From the NCBI GenBank assembly GCA_018398815.1, contig CM031612.1, positions 3,891,200 through 3,955,199 on the forward strand: DNA of 64,000 bases. Reading direction: 5' to 3'. Positions 54,300 through 64,000 of the stretch are shown here, piece after piece. A program made the translations under genes and the position numbers. The DNA is from Conus ventricosus. Its lineage: Eukaryota > Mollusca > Gastropoda > Neogastropoda > Conidae. The notes under the pieces are model-generated. The model had not been told where the DNA came from and made no database searches. It saw nothing but the letters and a program-made list of their open reading frames with translations. The stretch's first letter is position 1; every line of letters begins with the position of its first letter.

Positions 54300-54625
54300 A
54301 TATTGGTTGGACGTCCATGCTTTCGTCGGTTCTCGGCGCGGAACCGGTGACCTACTGCTGGAGCTCCCGCCCCACAAACCCCGACAGTTTTCCCTAAAAA
54401 TAGTTCTTACCTCACCTGCTTTGACGTCATGCTTTCGCCGTTCACATGGTGGAGCGCAGTGAACGGTGACCTACGTGCTGATTTCCTGAGCCCCACAAAG
54501 CCCGGACAGTTTTCAAAATATTTCTTACCTCACCTCTTTGACGTCGCTTCGCCGTTCACCAGCGCCGTGAACGGCTGGTCCCCTACTTTGCTGACTCCTG
54601 CCCCGTGCTTAGGCTGGCCTTTTTA
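54300..54625. repeat. About 110-bp degenerate tandem repeat with hairpins
   Basis: Three units share gacctac.tgctg, gccccacaaa.ccc, gacagtttt, cttacctcacct and tttgacgtc, each followed or preceded by an inverted repeat: ggttc/gaacc in the first, cgttcac/gtgaacg in the next two. Confidence 0.7.
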
Positions 54626-54878
54626 GGCCGGGTGTAACTTTATACAATTGTCATTGTTTTATTTAATCAGGCTTTTGTTAAATGCACTTGGCGCGGCTGC
54701 TTTGAACTTGCAACTAAAGAGCCAATGCATTACAAAAAAAAAACGCCAAGGCACTGTCTCGCAAACCACGTGGGTGATTTACAACATGAACAAAGAATAA
54801 AGCTCTGTGTACACCACACACACTCCCACCGGGCCCAAGTCTCCGGGGGCGGCGGCGAGAGGGGGGGTTGCCCGGTTA

Positions 54879-55082
54879 ATGAGGAAGTTTGTGAAAGTGA
54901 ATGAGGGACGGCGGGGGGCCGAGACTGATGCTATGCAATCGGATATGAGGAGGGGTGGCGAGTATGATAAGGTTCGAGCGTTGATTTTTAGGGCGTTAGG
55001 GTGTCGGTGGGACAAGTTGGGGAGCAAAGAGGTGGAGGCACATGATTTCGGGATGGAGAGCGTTGCTGAGTTAGGAGGATAG
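54879..55082 (+). CDS. Unrecognised small ORF, 67 codons
   Basis: ATG at 54879; basic and hydrophilic (RKFVKVNEGRRGAETDAM at the start, SVAELGG at the end). The next ORF lies just downstream in another frame with a coding-like reading that already begins before its ATG, so the two may be one gene broken by an indel near 55080. Function unknown. Confidence 0.3.
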   Translation: MRKFVKVNEGRRGAETDAMQSDMRRGGEYDKVRALIFRALGCRWDKLGSKEVEAHDFGMESVAELGG

Positions 55083-55104
55083 GAAGCAAGTTGCTTATAA
55101 GTTT

Positions 55105-55311
55105 GTGATTAAGTCATCCTCTAAGTACAACCAAAGTTCTTTATTTAAGTATCTTATAATATCAAAAAAATACAATCTATGTTTTGATCTTAATAGTAAA
55201 TGGCTAAGATATACACACACCCTCAAAAAACGCGTCATCGGTGAGATGTCTTCTCATCGCGTTCTTAGCATTGATCTTAAGAAGTCTTTACACCCAAAGC
55301 AACCACATTGA
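55105..55311 (+). CDS. Unrecognised small ORF, 68 codons
   Basis: Lysine-rich, with KYNLCFDLNSKWLRYTHTL in the middle. The same frame is open upstream to about 55078. No known family; may belong with the preceding ORF. Confidence 0.3.
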   Translation: MIKSSSKYNQSSLFKYLIISKKYNLCFDLNSKWLRYTHTLKKRVIGEMSSHRVLSIDLKKSLHPKQPH

Positions 55312-56359
55312 TTACAATTCTGGTCTATGGAATGTCTTTATAGACTCGATGACTTGATTTAGTGACTTTTATCATTTTTCTAATACGCCATATCTATTTT
55401 TTTTTAAAGAAATTTAAAATATTATTCCATTATAATGGGATCAAAAAGAGGCTGGTTATTGGCGGTTTGGCGTGCAGTTTGCTTTTGCGTAATTAACGGT
55501 TTCAGGTTGTGCTAATTTCTTTCGTTCTGTTGCCATTGGGTATATAGTTTATAGCCATAATAACTGCCGCCCACGCAGCAATGGCGCCAAAAATGGCAAC
55601 AGTTTAAGTTTCAATATTCCATGAAGACTTTGGGCCTGGTATCACATGGAAGTTTTATAGCTGCATTGAAAATCACTTGGCGGAGGGGCTGGCGGTGTTT
55701 ATGTATTCATAATGCTGTAACATTAATGTTTTGTCTGTTCCACCTGCTAATTGTTTTTTCCTGCTTCAACACCCCAGATTCTTAATGTCTCGCACCTGGT
55801 TCAGTGTTTCGAGGGGAGGGGCGGGCTTGTTACTTTCTCCACCTGATTCAGTGTTTTCTGGTTCTGCTGATTTTTCCAGATCTTTCATTTTGGAAGGAAA
55901 TAAAATCTATATGATTAAAAGTTATTAATCCCCATGATCGCTGGCGATAACATGTTCCAAATCTATAGTAAATCACACCCTAGAGACTCTAATGACTTTG
56001 TTACAACTGGATCTTGCGTTAAATCATACGTAAGATCTTTTTCAGATTCAATGGAACAAAACTACTGACTAGTTTAGTGTACAAACTAAGAACCGTTTGC
56101 CCCCACACATTTCACCCATTCTAGACCCCAGCTGCGCTTCATACCTGTTATGATACTTAAAATTGTCTTGCGGCGACATTGTTGAATCTGTTCAATGCTG
56201 ACGGACTAGTTCAGTTCGCGAGGAACTGTTTTCAGTTTTCCCACATGCTGCCAAAGAATACAACCTCTCCTTTTTGGCATAATAGCTTGCATCACGTGGT
56301 CATTCATAAGTTCAGGAAGGTTTAGGCTGCCTTGTAGCTGTAGGAGATCATCGCAGTTC

Positions 56360-56590
56360 ATGTTTTTTATAAATTATAATTATGTTTATTTTATAAAAAA
56401 TGAAGCACTGAAAAACTATGCCAACCTTGTATACCATTCTGCTGTTATTGGAGGACTAAGTGTGGATACTCAATGCTTGGTACAAGCCTGTTATGAATTA
56501 ACCAGCAGATCGTGGCAAACAAGACTATTGAGGATTCAGCAAAGCATGGATGCTACATTGCAGCTCGGTTGCCACCGAAAGATTTTCTAG
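56360..56590 (+). CDS. Unrecognised ORF, 76 codons
   Basis: Contains NYANLVYHSAVIGGLSVDTQ and ends LGCHRKIF. No family recognised; a further short frame MAPRNMKRRCGKCACLF starts at 56651 and carries a CxxC pair. Confidence 0.25.
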   Translation: MFFINYNYVYFIKNEALKNYANLVYHSAVIGGLSVDTQCLVQACYELTSRSWQTRLLRIQQSMDATLQLGCHRKIF

Positions 56591-57149
56591 TCAAGCAAGG
56601 AAGAATTCCAGCAATAAAATATGTAAGAAAAAAAATACAATTTATAAAAAATGGCTCCTCGCAATATGAAGCGGCGCTGTGGTAAATGCGCTTGCCTTTT
56701 TAGCGGAAGTCATTTCCATTAGTAAACTGGGGAATGGCGGCGAGAGAAAAAGACATAACAAAGCTATGGACACTAGCAGCTGCACAAGACGCACTATGAA
56801 AGGCAGAGACCTTGAGCAGTTTAGATTTTATAATGACACAACTGAAAAGACAGGGCAATGCAGCTTACACATTTAAGATGTGATCAACCAATAAAACCCA
56901 TATTATCTTGTAACAGGCAAACCAATCGAACATTGCCCCCACCAAAATTCAGTGACTTTTATCAAACCATCAGAAAAACAAAAGATGCACGAAAGCGGGT
57001 TTATATGTTCGTTGGGAATGACAGTCGTGTATTTTTGTTGCACATAATATGGCTGAATCAAAATGAACAATAATCTATTATTACGCCCAAAAGGATATTG
57101 AAGGGCATCACAGCAATCAAAAAGCTAAGGCCAAAGCGGCAGTTTTTTT

Positions 57150-57176
57150 GGGGGGGGGGGGGGGGGGGGGGGGGGG
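57150..57176. repeat. Poly-G tract flanked by poly-T
   Basis: About 27 G between T runs; nearby poly-T at 57229-57248. Confidence 0.95.
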
Positions 57177-57749
57177 TTTTTTTTTAAGGGGAAAACAAAC
57201 AGCAAAAAGAATGGTTTATCTAACAAGCGATTTTTTTTTTTTTTTTTTGGCAAATTTTATTTACCTGCCCCTAGACGAATACAAGACCACACTTTGGAAC
57301 ACACCTCCAAACGACACCCATCAATGATTCTTCTATATATACCCTCTGATAGGATTAGACGAAAAAGATTTAAGTAAGCACTCACAGTCATTGACAAAGC
57401 TCAAGATACAAAGATGCGGAACCCATAACACTAAAGAGTGCTGCTGCTGTTGCTGTTGCTATACAACTGATATACTCAACGAGCCCCTTAATTATCCTCG
57501 CATGATTCACGTTGATATGGAATAGAAATTTAAGGCCAAGTGAATCAATTATGTTTTGAACATAGAGTTTAACTATTAAAAGAAAGGGGCATCCCAGGAG
57601 TGCACAGATCACAGCAGTGGTTGAAACTTAACTAACAGTTAGCTGAAAGACGTTTTTTCTTACCAGTATCCCAGAGACTTTTATTGACAACTCTCGCAAC
57701 ACAGCATGGGTTTAAGAAGACTGCCCTCAGTTTTTGCGCGCAATGAATA

Positions 57750-58076
57750 ATGAAGAATTTTCAAGGGGCTAAAGCCAGTACAAGCAAACAAAAGATAAAA
57801 CAAGACATGTTGTTGAAGGAGAGTCTTCATCCGACAAACATTTACCGTTGGTTTAAAAGTAAAGGGACCTTTATTTACCGGGAAGCAGAAGGGGACACTC
57901 GCATCAGGGCTACCGATCCAGTTTGGAGGGTTGACCCGTATGAAATAAATAGAATTGTAAAGATGAATCCGCCCGGGATTATTGTTACGAGAAACTGGCA
58001 CAACAAAACGCCAGCCCCTCTTAGATCTTTGGGAAAGAAGAACGCGAGAATTCCGCCAGACACAGTTCCGCTTTAA
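57750..58076 (+). CDS. Unrecognised basic ORF, 108 codons
   Basis: The longest + strand ORF of the 53-64 kb segment, with an ATG start. Lysine/arginine-rich; contains NIYRWFKSKGTFIYREAEG and ends with a proline-rich PPDTVPL. It converges on the polymerase (minus strand), whose 3' end is just beyond 58150. Plausibly an element gene of structural or DNA-binding type, but I recognise no domain. Confidence 0.4.
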   Translation: MKNFQGAKASTSKQKIKQDMLLKESLHPTNIYRWFKSKGTFIYREAEGDTRIRATDPVWRVDPYEINRIVKMNPPGIIVTRNWHNKTPAPLRSLGKKNARIPPDTVPL

Positions 58077-58149
58077 TTTAAGGGACGGTTCTCCAGGCCC
58101 GATTGCCTAGGAAAACTCTGGATTTACAAACACCCTGTTTGGTTTGTTC

Positions 58150-60045
58150 TATCTAATGACGTCTTTGTTACAAACTGGTGTGTTGATCTCATGTAGATTA
58201 GATCGCAGTTTACGGTTGTGCATGCTGATAAGTCTTTATTGCCAACGTTTATGCGTCTTTGTTGTTGTCATGGGGATATGGTGCCTGCACTAACCGGGCG
58301 AGGGGTAGAGCCCGGGTTGCTTCTTAATGATTTCTCTGGCTCGAAATACTGGACATTTGTTGACCTTAGCCCCACAAACTCCGTGATCACCTGTCCAGAG
58401 AATTCATCCGTCATCTTTCCTAAAACCTTCTTGTTAGTAAAGTTGAATGCAAAGGCGAATATTATAGGGTAAATCAGATGTGGGTCCGTACCAGCCCCGC
58501 TGGCCTGAGCTACGTTCTAGTCCATGTCTTTAGAGAGGTCTTCAGTAGGAATATCTAATAACAAAACTATCTGTATCTGTGTAAAGCACTCGGGACTCGG
58601 AACGAGGGCTTAAGTAGTCATAAAGAACTCGAACATCAAAAGCTTGATAATTCGAAAACTAGTAAACCCAATCCATACGGGTGTTGTCGAATTGACTTTC
58701 TTTTTGTTCATCATTATGCCAAAAAGCTGATCATGAAAACTGCGGAAACCGGATAAGAGGGTTTGAAGTCACTTAAGGGCTTCATTTCGCTGGGGTGACT
58801 AATCTGACATCTTTGCGCGTGTGCGGATTCTCCATAGTCTTGTCCAAACAGCTGGTGGTTTCATCAGCTTGAAAAAGTCTTGTAGATTCGGAAGCCATCT
58901 GTGATTTAGTTCTGAGGATCAGTGTTCTTCAGATGTATGGTTTCATGATCTGTTTCGTGATCAAAAGCAAGTATGCGAAGAACTGCTGTCACTTCAAACC
59001 ATCTTAATTAAAATTGAGAGCTGTATGTCAGACATAATGTTTGTGGCCGCGAAGATAGGCACAAGTTTAGGTGGTTCTCTTGGATCATCTGTAGTCTTTC
59101 TGCTGCTAATGGATAGTCATTATGCAGGGCATGGAGTTCCTGAGGAATATTCTAATTCAACTCAGATGAAACGCACGCTGTTGACGGCTTAAACTGCCCC
59201 ACCTTGTAATGCTTTTTGAAAGATTAATTTGTACCTGTGTACATTTTACAGTTGCGTAATGGAAGTGATTGCGCCCAGTGCCCATCCATACAGATTGTGT
59301 CATCTAAATACATAAGAGATTAGGCCTTTTTACTTGGATCATAGTCGTCCAGTAGTTGTTTTTGCTTACAGTAATGATCACGCCATACTAATTCCTCCAC
59401 GCAATCCCAGTTTAATCATCTGAACATTGTAGGTCAGACACTAAATCAATCTGTACTCCAGTAAACTGTAGAAAGCCATCCCAACTCATCCCGGGCGCAG
59501 AAATATAATGCGGCGTGATCAAGGCGGTAATGTGTCAGGCAGATCTTTCTATAATTTTCAAAGACGTCCGCCAACAAACAGACATCAGCCATCAAGTAGG
59601 AGCATGATAGTCCTCCATCGTGTTACAATCCTAACTTCTGCACGCTCTTGAGCATGCTGGGAATCGGAGTCGCTGATGTCCCGTTCCTCTAAGACTAGAA
59701 AAGAACAGGCCTTTAGGTGGAAGTGGTATCTTCATCAACCTTTCCCAACGGGGTCAGGTACGCATAAGGGTAACCGCCCTTTCTCCAAGCGTTGGGTTCA
59801 AAATATTCTTCCGTTATTGGGCAGGACTTTAAGGACATAGCCAGTGCCTCTAGGAGCCCAGCATGTGTTGCATAGAGTTCGTAAAAGACTTATATTTAGA
59901 TTAAAGCACTGTACTTTGCTGATGACTGGCAATGCATGACACCCTAAAAAAGCATCGTCTACTGCTTGCAATATAAGATGAGAGTCGTAACCTCCGCAAG
60001 TTAAGAAAGAAGATGGGACAGCTTTCCAATGTCTTTGGTTCAAAC
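58150..60045 (-). pseudogene. Family B DNA polymerase (Polinton/adintovirus type), frameshifted
   Basis: Read on the minus strand, successive family B motifs occur in order but in different frames. Exonuclease-region GGYDSHLILQ (59965-59996), LADVFENYRKICLTHY (about 59530-59575), PSKKA after DDY (about 59330-59345), the palm segment around ELHALHNDYPLA (about 59105-59150, interrupted by a stop), a degraded KTMEN motif (about 58820-58840), motif C YTDTDS (58565-58583), then NKKVLGKM and FVGLR (about 58330-58440). The aspartates of motif C are intact. Several frameshifts and stops, the clearest near 59800, make it non-functional as written. The N-terminal part above 60045 is not recognisable. 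Confidence 0.75.
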
Positions 60046-60049
60046 TTTA

Positions 60050-63000
60050 GTTAAGATTGGCATTTTACTGTGTGCTGCTCCTCTGCACGTTCACTATGGG
60101 ATCATGGTCTCTTACTGTGGGTTGACACGCTGGGGCGTTAAGCTCCTAAACCGCAAAATCCAACAGGGAGTGGCGGGAGGCATATGTTGTGGTCTTCAGG
60201 CTCATCATGATTACAGATAAAATCAGATTAATAGAACAACATACCACTTGGCTGCATGCGTGGAAAAATCTTCTAGCCGCATCTGGCCTCTGGATATTCT
60301 GGCGTTGAATGAGCACCATCCGACCTAACAATAATGAAGGCAAATGAACAAATCTGATGAGTACTCAGTAAGACGTTTTTCGAAGTTTTTGTGGTGCTGG
60401 CCCTTCATAAGGAACAATAGCGACTCAAGTCTTGCGTAAACAACATATGGAGAATGTTGCAGTTTTTTTTCCCAGTTCTTAAAACTAACTGTAGACCGGT
60501 GGGGGCGTAATTAGTTCTGTAATACCGTCCTACAGAACTTTTACAATGTGTATAGGTTCACTCGCAGCTGGCACAGAATGGAAATTCTTGTTAAACATTT
60601 TCTGCAGAATTCTTGTTTGCTATGTTTGTATGTAGTATAACTAATAATCTACTCCATTGGCGTATCAATGTGTAATGGGGTAGCCCCGCGGTGAAAACAT
60701 TTAGGTAGTAAGTCCACATGATTTTTTGGCTGGTTTTCCCCTATTGTTGACGGTTCCTGGACACTTTAATTGGCACCAAATGTGGGTTTCCTCATCCCTG
60801 TGTATACATTAAACAGTTATTGGTTTGTTTTGTTGCTTCAAACTGATCAATTTGGTCTACACACCAGGAAAGGATATGCCATTGAAGTAAGATCTTTGGC
60901 GTATTGCTGATAGTAGTCACTCTTTCTGTCGTGGTCCGCGGACCATGATGCAGCCTTGCCAGAACGCACCACATGAAACATTTGTTGTCTGAATTTTATG
61001 TTAAAACCTGCTCTCGTTAAAACCCACTCCCGAGGAGCGGAATGTACAGCCTTGCCTACAATCGGTGCATACTTAGGCCGTTTTTTAATCTATTCTCTAA
61101 GACGTCGCCCTCTGCCAACCAGAGCTCTCATTTTACTTCTTCAGCCGGCAGCGTCAAACTGTGAAAGCAGTTCGTCAGCCCAACCGGTGTTATCATAGAG
61201 GAAAGAATAGTCCTGTGTTTAGTTGAGACCCAGACTTCTAGATTGGTTCTTCATATTGTTACCATAGTCGATAAAACAGCTAACATTAACTTTAACTGCG
61301 GGTCTATTGGTTGTTACCTGAACTTGAGAAATAGCAAGGACAACCTTGCCTTTGGGGGGGGGACGGTTGTTGGGCAATGACGTTCTAAATCTATATCATT
61401 CAGTGCTCTTGATAAACGCCGCTCTCGTGCATTCCGCCAAACAATTCGTCTTGTCCGTCATATAATCTTAGCCATGCTGTCTTCTTTTCTAAGCCAAAAA
61501 TTGATTTAAATTTAAAAAAATACTTAATCAGAACCATAGCAACGGTCTTTTTGCGCTTGGACTCAGATACTAAAGTATAAACACCTTTTGGTGTTGTAAG
61601 GTGAGCTGTTATAGAACAGTTAATGTCTCGTTGACTTTTTTAAGCATCCTGTAGAATGATCTACACAAAATCTGCGCTCGGGTCCTGGCTGTTGAGAAAA
61701 ACTTGACACACGCCTTTCTTTGAAGATCAACTTTTGTCTTGAGTCATCAAAAGCACCTGTAAACGATTAAATTCTTCATCCGTGGATTGTTTGAGTCAAC
61801 TAGCGCATGATTTATTGTCAGTTTGGAACGAGCGAAGTTTAGCTGTTATTAGTGTGAACCAGAGCGTGAGCTTTGGAGTTTATAGTTTTTATTTTTTTGC
61901 TAAGCGGCACCTACAGCTAATGAACGCAGGCCGAGAGCCTAAAACAAACCTCCTAGAGGTAAAGCTGCGGGTGCGCCTATGCCGTTTGCTAAGAGACCAA
62001 CACTCGTTCCTGCTGATAGAGCACTTATAGTCGAGCCCCAGTATTAACATAAGAAAAGCATTAAAGGCAGCATAATACTTTCGTTTAGGTTGTGCTGGAG
62101 TTTGGAAAGGCCTGCTCTAGTACTTGCTGCATTTGCGTAATGTTGGTTAATCTAAAGGTTTTTTACTTGCAGCAGCAGATGCCTGCTATCCTTCCTTTTG
62201 GCGCGCTCTAGGCACTTGGTTAATCCTGAACAGACATCATTTTATAAAATAAACAATAATTTAGTATAATACTTCTTTTATCTGTATCTCAATATTCACT
62301 GCGCATCAGTGTAATAAAAACAAATGTTCAGTAAGCGGTTTATCGGCTTCTTCTTCTTACAATTTGAATGTTTATTACGTCGCTCACAGCTCTCCCGCGT
62401 CCATGCAACGTGATTACCTCTGGTGACCTAGGTCTAATCCAGAAACCGTATTTGTTGTTAAATAATCACAGCCTAACATTGTGAAGATGTAAATCGTTAG
62501 ACGCAGGTCTACTGGTGGGAGTTGCTACTCCTCCTCCCCCAAAAAGTTTTCTTATTTCATCAAAATGCTGATAAGGTGTAAGCCCGCTAGCGTAGATTTG
62601 GTTAAGGAACTAACCCTCAAACGAACATTGTACTTTCGTTATTTTTGATTAAAAAACTTTTCACTTCCTCGTTTGAATGGTGTCTCTGCTTCGCACAGCA
62701 ATATAATACTTTAAGCGTTCTTGCTGCAACTCTACAAACTAAAATGCCATATAGTGTCTGCCCTCTTCGAGGATATGTTGTAGGATGAATCACTCCTTTC
62801 GTAAAATTACTAATTCGGACTCAATATTGGTGCCCAATCAGCCTTGCTAAATTAGAGTTGCTAACACGTCAAACTCTAACAAGATGCAGAAATGCTGTAC
62901 TTGTGGCTGTGCGGGGGTCTGATACTGATAACGCTTTGTATTCATTAAAAGTGAGTTCATAGACAATCTGTTCTTTTAATGCGCCGTTGAAAGTATGGGG

Positions 63001-63250
63001 CATGCGCTTTAACAACATCAAAACTAAGGATGGAAAAGCGATTTCCCAGACGCAACTTGAACGCTACAGGCTTTTTCTTGTCTTTAGCAGCTGCGCGTCT
63101 ATTCTGTGTTTTAGGCCATCATCATTTTCAATTCCTTGAAATGCAAGATCACCGTTCATTCCCGTTAGCCAGAGATCAAATAGGTTTTAAATATGTCTGC
63201 ATTGTGTAAAGAAAATATTTCTGCCCCTCAATTGTATAAAATTTTCTTAA
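60050..63250. other. AT-rich segment, no recognised gene
   Basis: Contains only ORFs below 90 codons on both strands with no family resemblance; one short minus-strand stretch (about 61415-61475) reads RNARERRLSRALNDIDLE and may be coding. It is probably the polymerase N-terminus and further element genes, too broken to assign. Confidence 0.35.
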
Positions 63251-63253
63251 CGA

Positions 63254-63541
63254 TTGCCCGGCCCAGATTCGGGACAACTGTCCTCTTTGGGCTGTTTTGA
63301 ATCGAGCTCGATTTTGAAAGTAAGACGCGCAGAGCCTGGCACAACCAAATGTTTTTTGTTTCATCCGCTCGCTAAGGCTGGAAAGTGGACAGAAGAATTG
63401 AATCTGCATCAATATAGAGGGATCTTTTGGAACAAGAATATTCCGTTTATTGCCCTTCACGCCAAGGGGTTCTTCAGCTTTTCTAATACGGTCAGAATCG
63501 AGCCATATGCTGGTGGGCTTTGGTTTTATAAAACAAAATAA
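63254..63541 (+). CDS. Unrecognised ORF, 95 codons
   Basis: Open frame from 63251 with no ATG until late, so a start further upstream in another frame is likely. Contains NLHQYRGIFWNKNIPFIALH and ends GGLWFYKTK. No family recognised. Confidence 0.3.
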   Translation: MPGPDSGQLSSLGCFESSSILKVRRAEPGTTKCFLFHPLAKAGKWTEELNLHQYRGIFWNKNIPFIALHAKGFFSFSNTVRIEPYAGGLWFYKTK

Positions 63542-63561
63542 AAAGTTAATTATTTAAAAAC

Positions 63562-63708
63562 ATGGCAGGAATTGAAGCGAAGAAGATTATGATTTTTGTG
63601 ATCGTGGGAGACGACAGGAGTGATTCCCCCTGGGACTGGCCATCGCTCGGGCTCTCATTGCATGATGAATTAGCAGAAATCGGAGTACATTACCAACAAG
63701 TCGTATAA
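63562..63708 (+). CDS. Unrecognised small ORF, 48 residues
   Basis: ATG at 63562, 20 bp after the preceding stop. Reads AGIEAKKIMIFVIVGDDRSD near the start and ends HYQQVV. It has a coding-like, acidic/hydrophobic composition; the frame may continue beyond the stop if indels are present. Confidence 0.25.
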   Translation: MAGIEAKKIMIFVIVGDDRSDSPWDWPSLGLSLHDELAEIGVHYQQVV

Positions 63709-64000
63709 ATTAACAGAAAGTAAGGGGTCAAAGATCATTATACCAAAGTTTAGGCCAAGAACCTCCGTTATTATAGACCTAATGAGTTTGAAGTAAAAGA
63801 TGACCATTTGTTTGTGAGGAGCGAACCAAGGACAACTTGTTCAGCTTACAACTAAAAAAGACCCATCAAAGTTTTGTAGCCGTGGTGCAATTAGAAATAG
63901 ACCAGTGTGAAAGATCAAAATCGCCTTGGCCTTGTTAGCCAAAATAAGGGCGGAGGCATTGCTAAACTTCAAACAACACTGCAAGATCGCCCAACAATAC

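Larger units (their letters stand above)
52800..64000. mobile_element. Probable Polinton/adintovirus-like integrated element, partial
   Basis: Dinucleotide and minisatellite arrays stop here and the sequence becomes gene-like but fragmented. It contains a broken family B polymerase of the Polinton/adintovirus/DNA_pol_B_2 type on the minus strand and several short ORFs on the + strand. I found no integrase, packaging ATPase, protease or capsid motif I could defend. The left boundary is by composition only; the right end is outside the window. Whether it is decayed, or intact but base-called poorly, cannot be told here. Confidence 0.5.

Noticed and set aside
58218..58472. + strand 84-codon ORF opposite the polymerase
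   Set aside because: The minus strand carries recognisable polymerase motifs over the same bases; + ORF is a shadow.

Overview
The window is animal nuclear DNA, most likely from a mollusc and probably a gastropod. It has GT-AG introns, abundant (CA)n, (GA)n and poly-G tracts, tRNA-derived SINEs and short retroposons with target-site duplications (TSDs). The gastropod call rests on remembered resemblance of several repeats (about 47.1 kb, 40.5 kb and the 55-bp element) to gastropod repeats, so treat it as inference.

One host gene is recognisable. Positions 1833-41652 on the + strand hold the last 12 coding exons of a transglutaminase (annulin / hemocyte / factor XIIIa type). The exon phases join correctly, and they encode about 600 residues ending in a TGA at 41650-41652. 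The first N-terminal exons lie upstream of the window. The catalytic Cys, His and Asp, the stabilising Trp and four calcium-site residues are all present, so it should be an active enzyme. One base appears to be missing in exon 10. A long 3' UTR probably runs to an AATAAA at 44782.

The introns are dominated by tandem arrays with units of 21 to about 95 bp. Several arrays are built from the intron-exon junction itself: exon 3 donor, exon 4, 6, 8 and 12 acceptor sides, and the exon 10 acceptor plus exon start. Interspersed elements include SINE-A (five copies), SINE-B (about five copies, two with 16-bp TSDs), a 52-59 bp retroposon (three identical copies with TSDs), a truncated RTE-like LINE, five hAT-like non-autonomous DNA transposons with zinc-finger or C-terminal transposase remnants, and repeats carrying hammerhead-ribozyme-like motifs typical of Penelope-like elements.

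From 44.8 to 52.8 kb the window is intergenic repeat mosaic: a piggyBac-like element split by a SINE-B, a gastropod-type repeat, and several repeats that each end in a different microsatellite. From about 52.8 kb to the end the microsatellites largely stop. This region holds a broken protein-primed-type family B DNA polymerase on the minus strand (about 58.15-60.05 kb), together with small unrecognised ORFs. I read it as part of a Polinton/Maverick or adintovirus-like integrated element that extends past the window end and is either decayed or poorly base-called.
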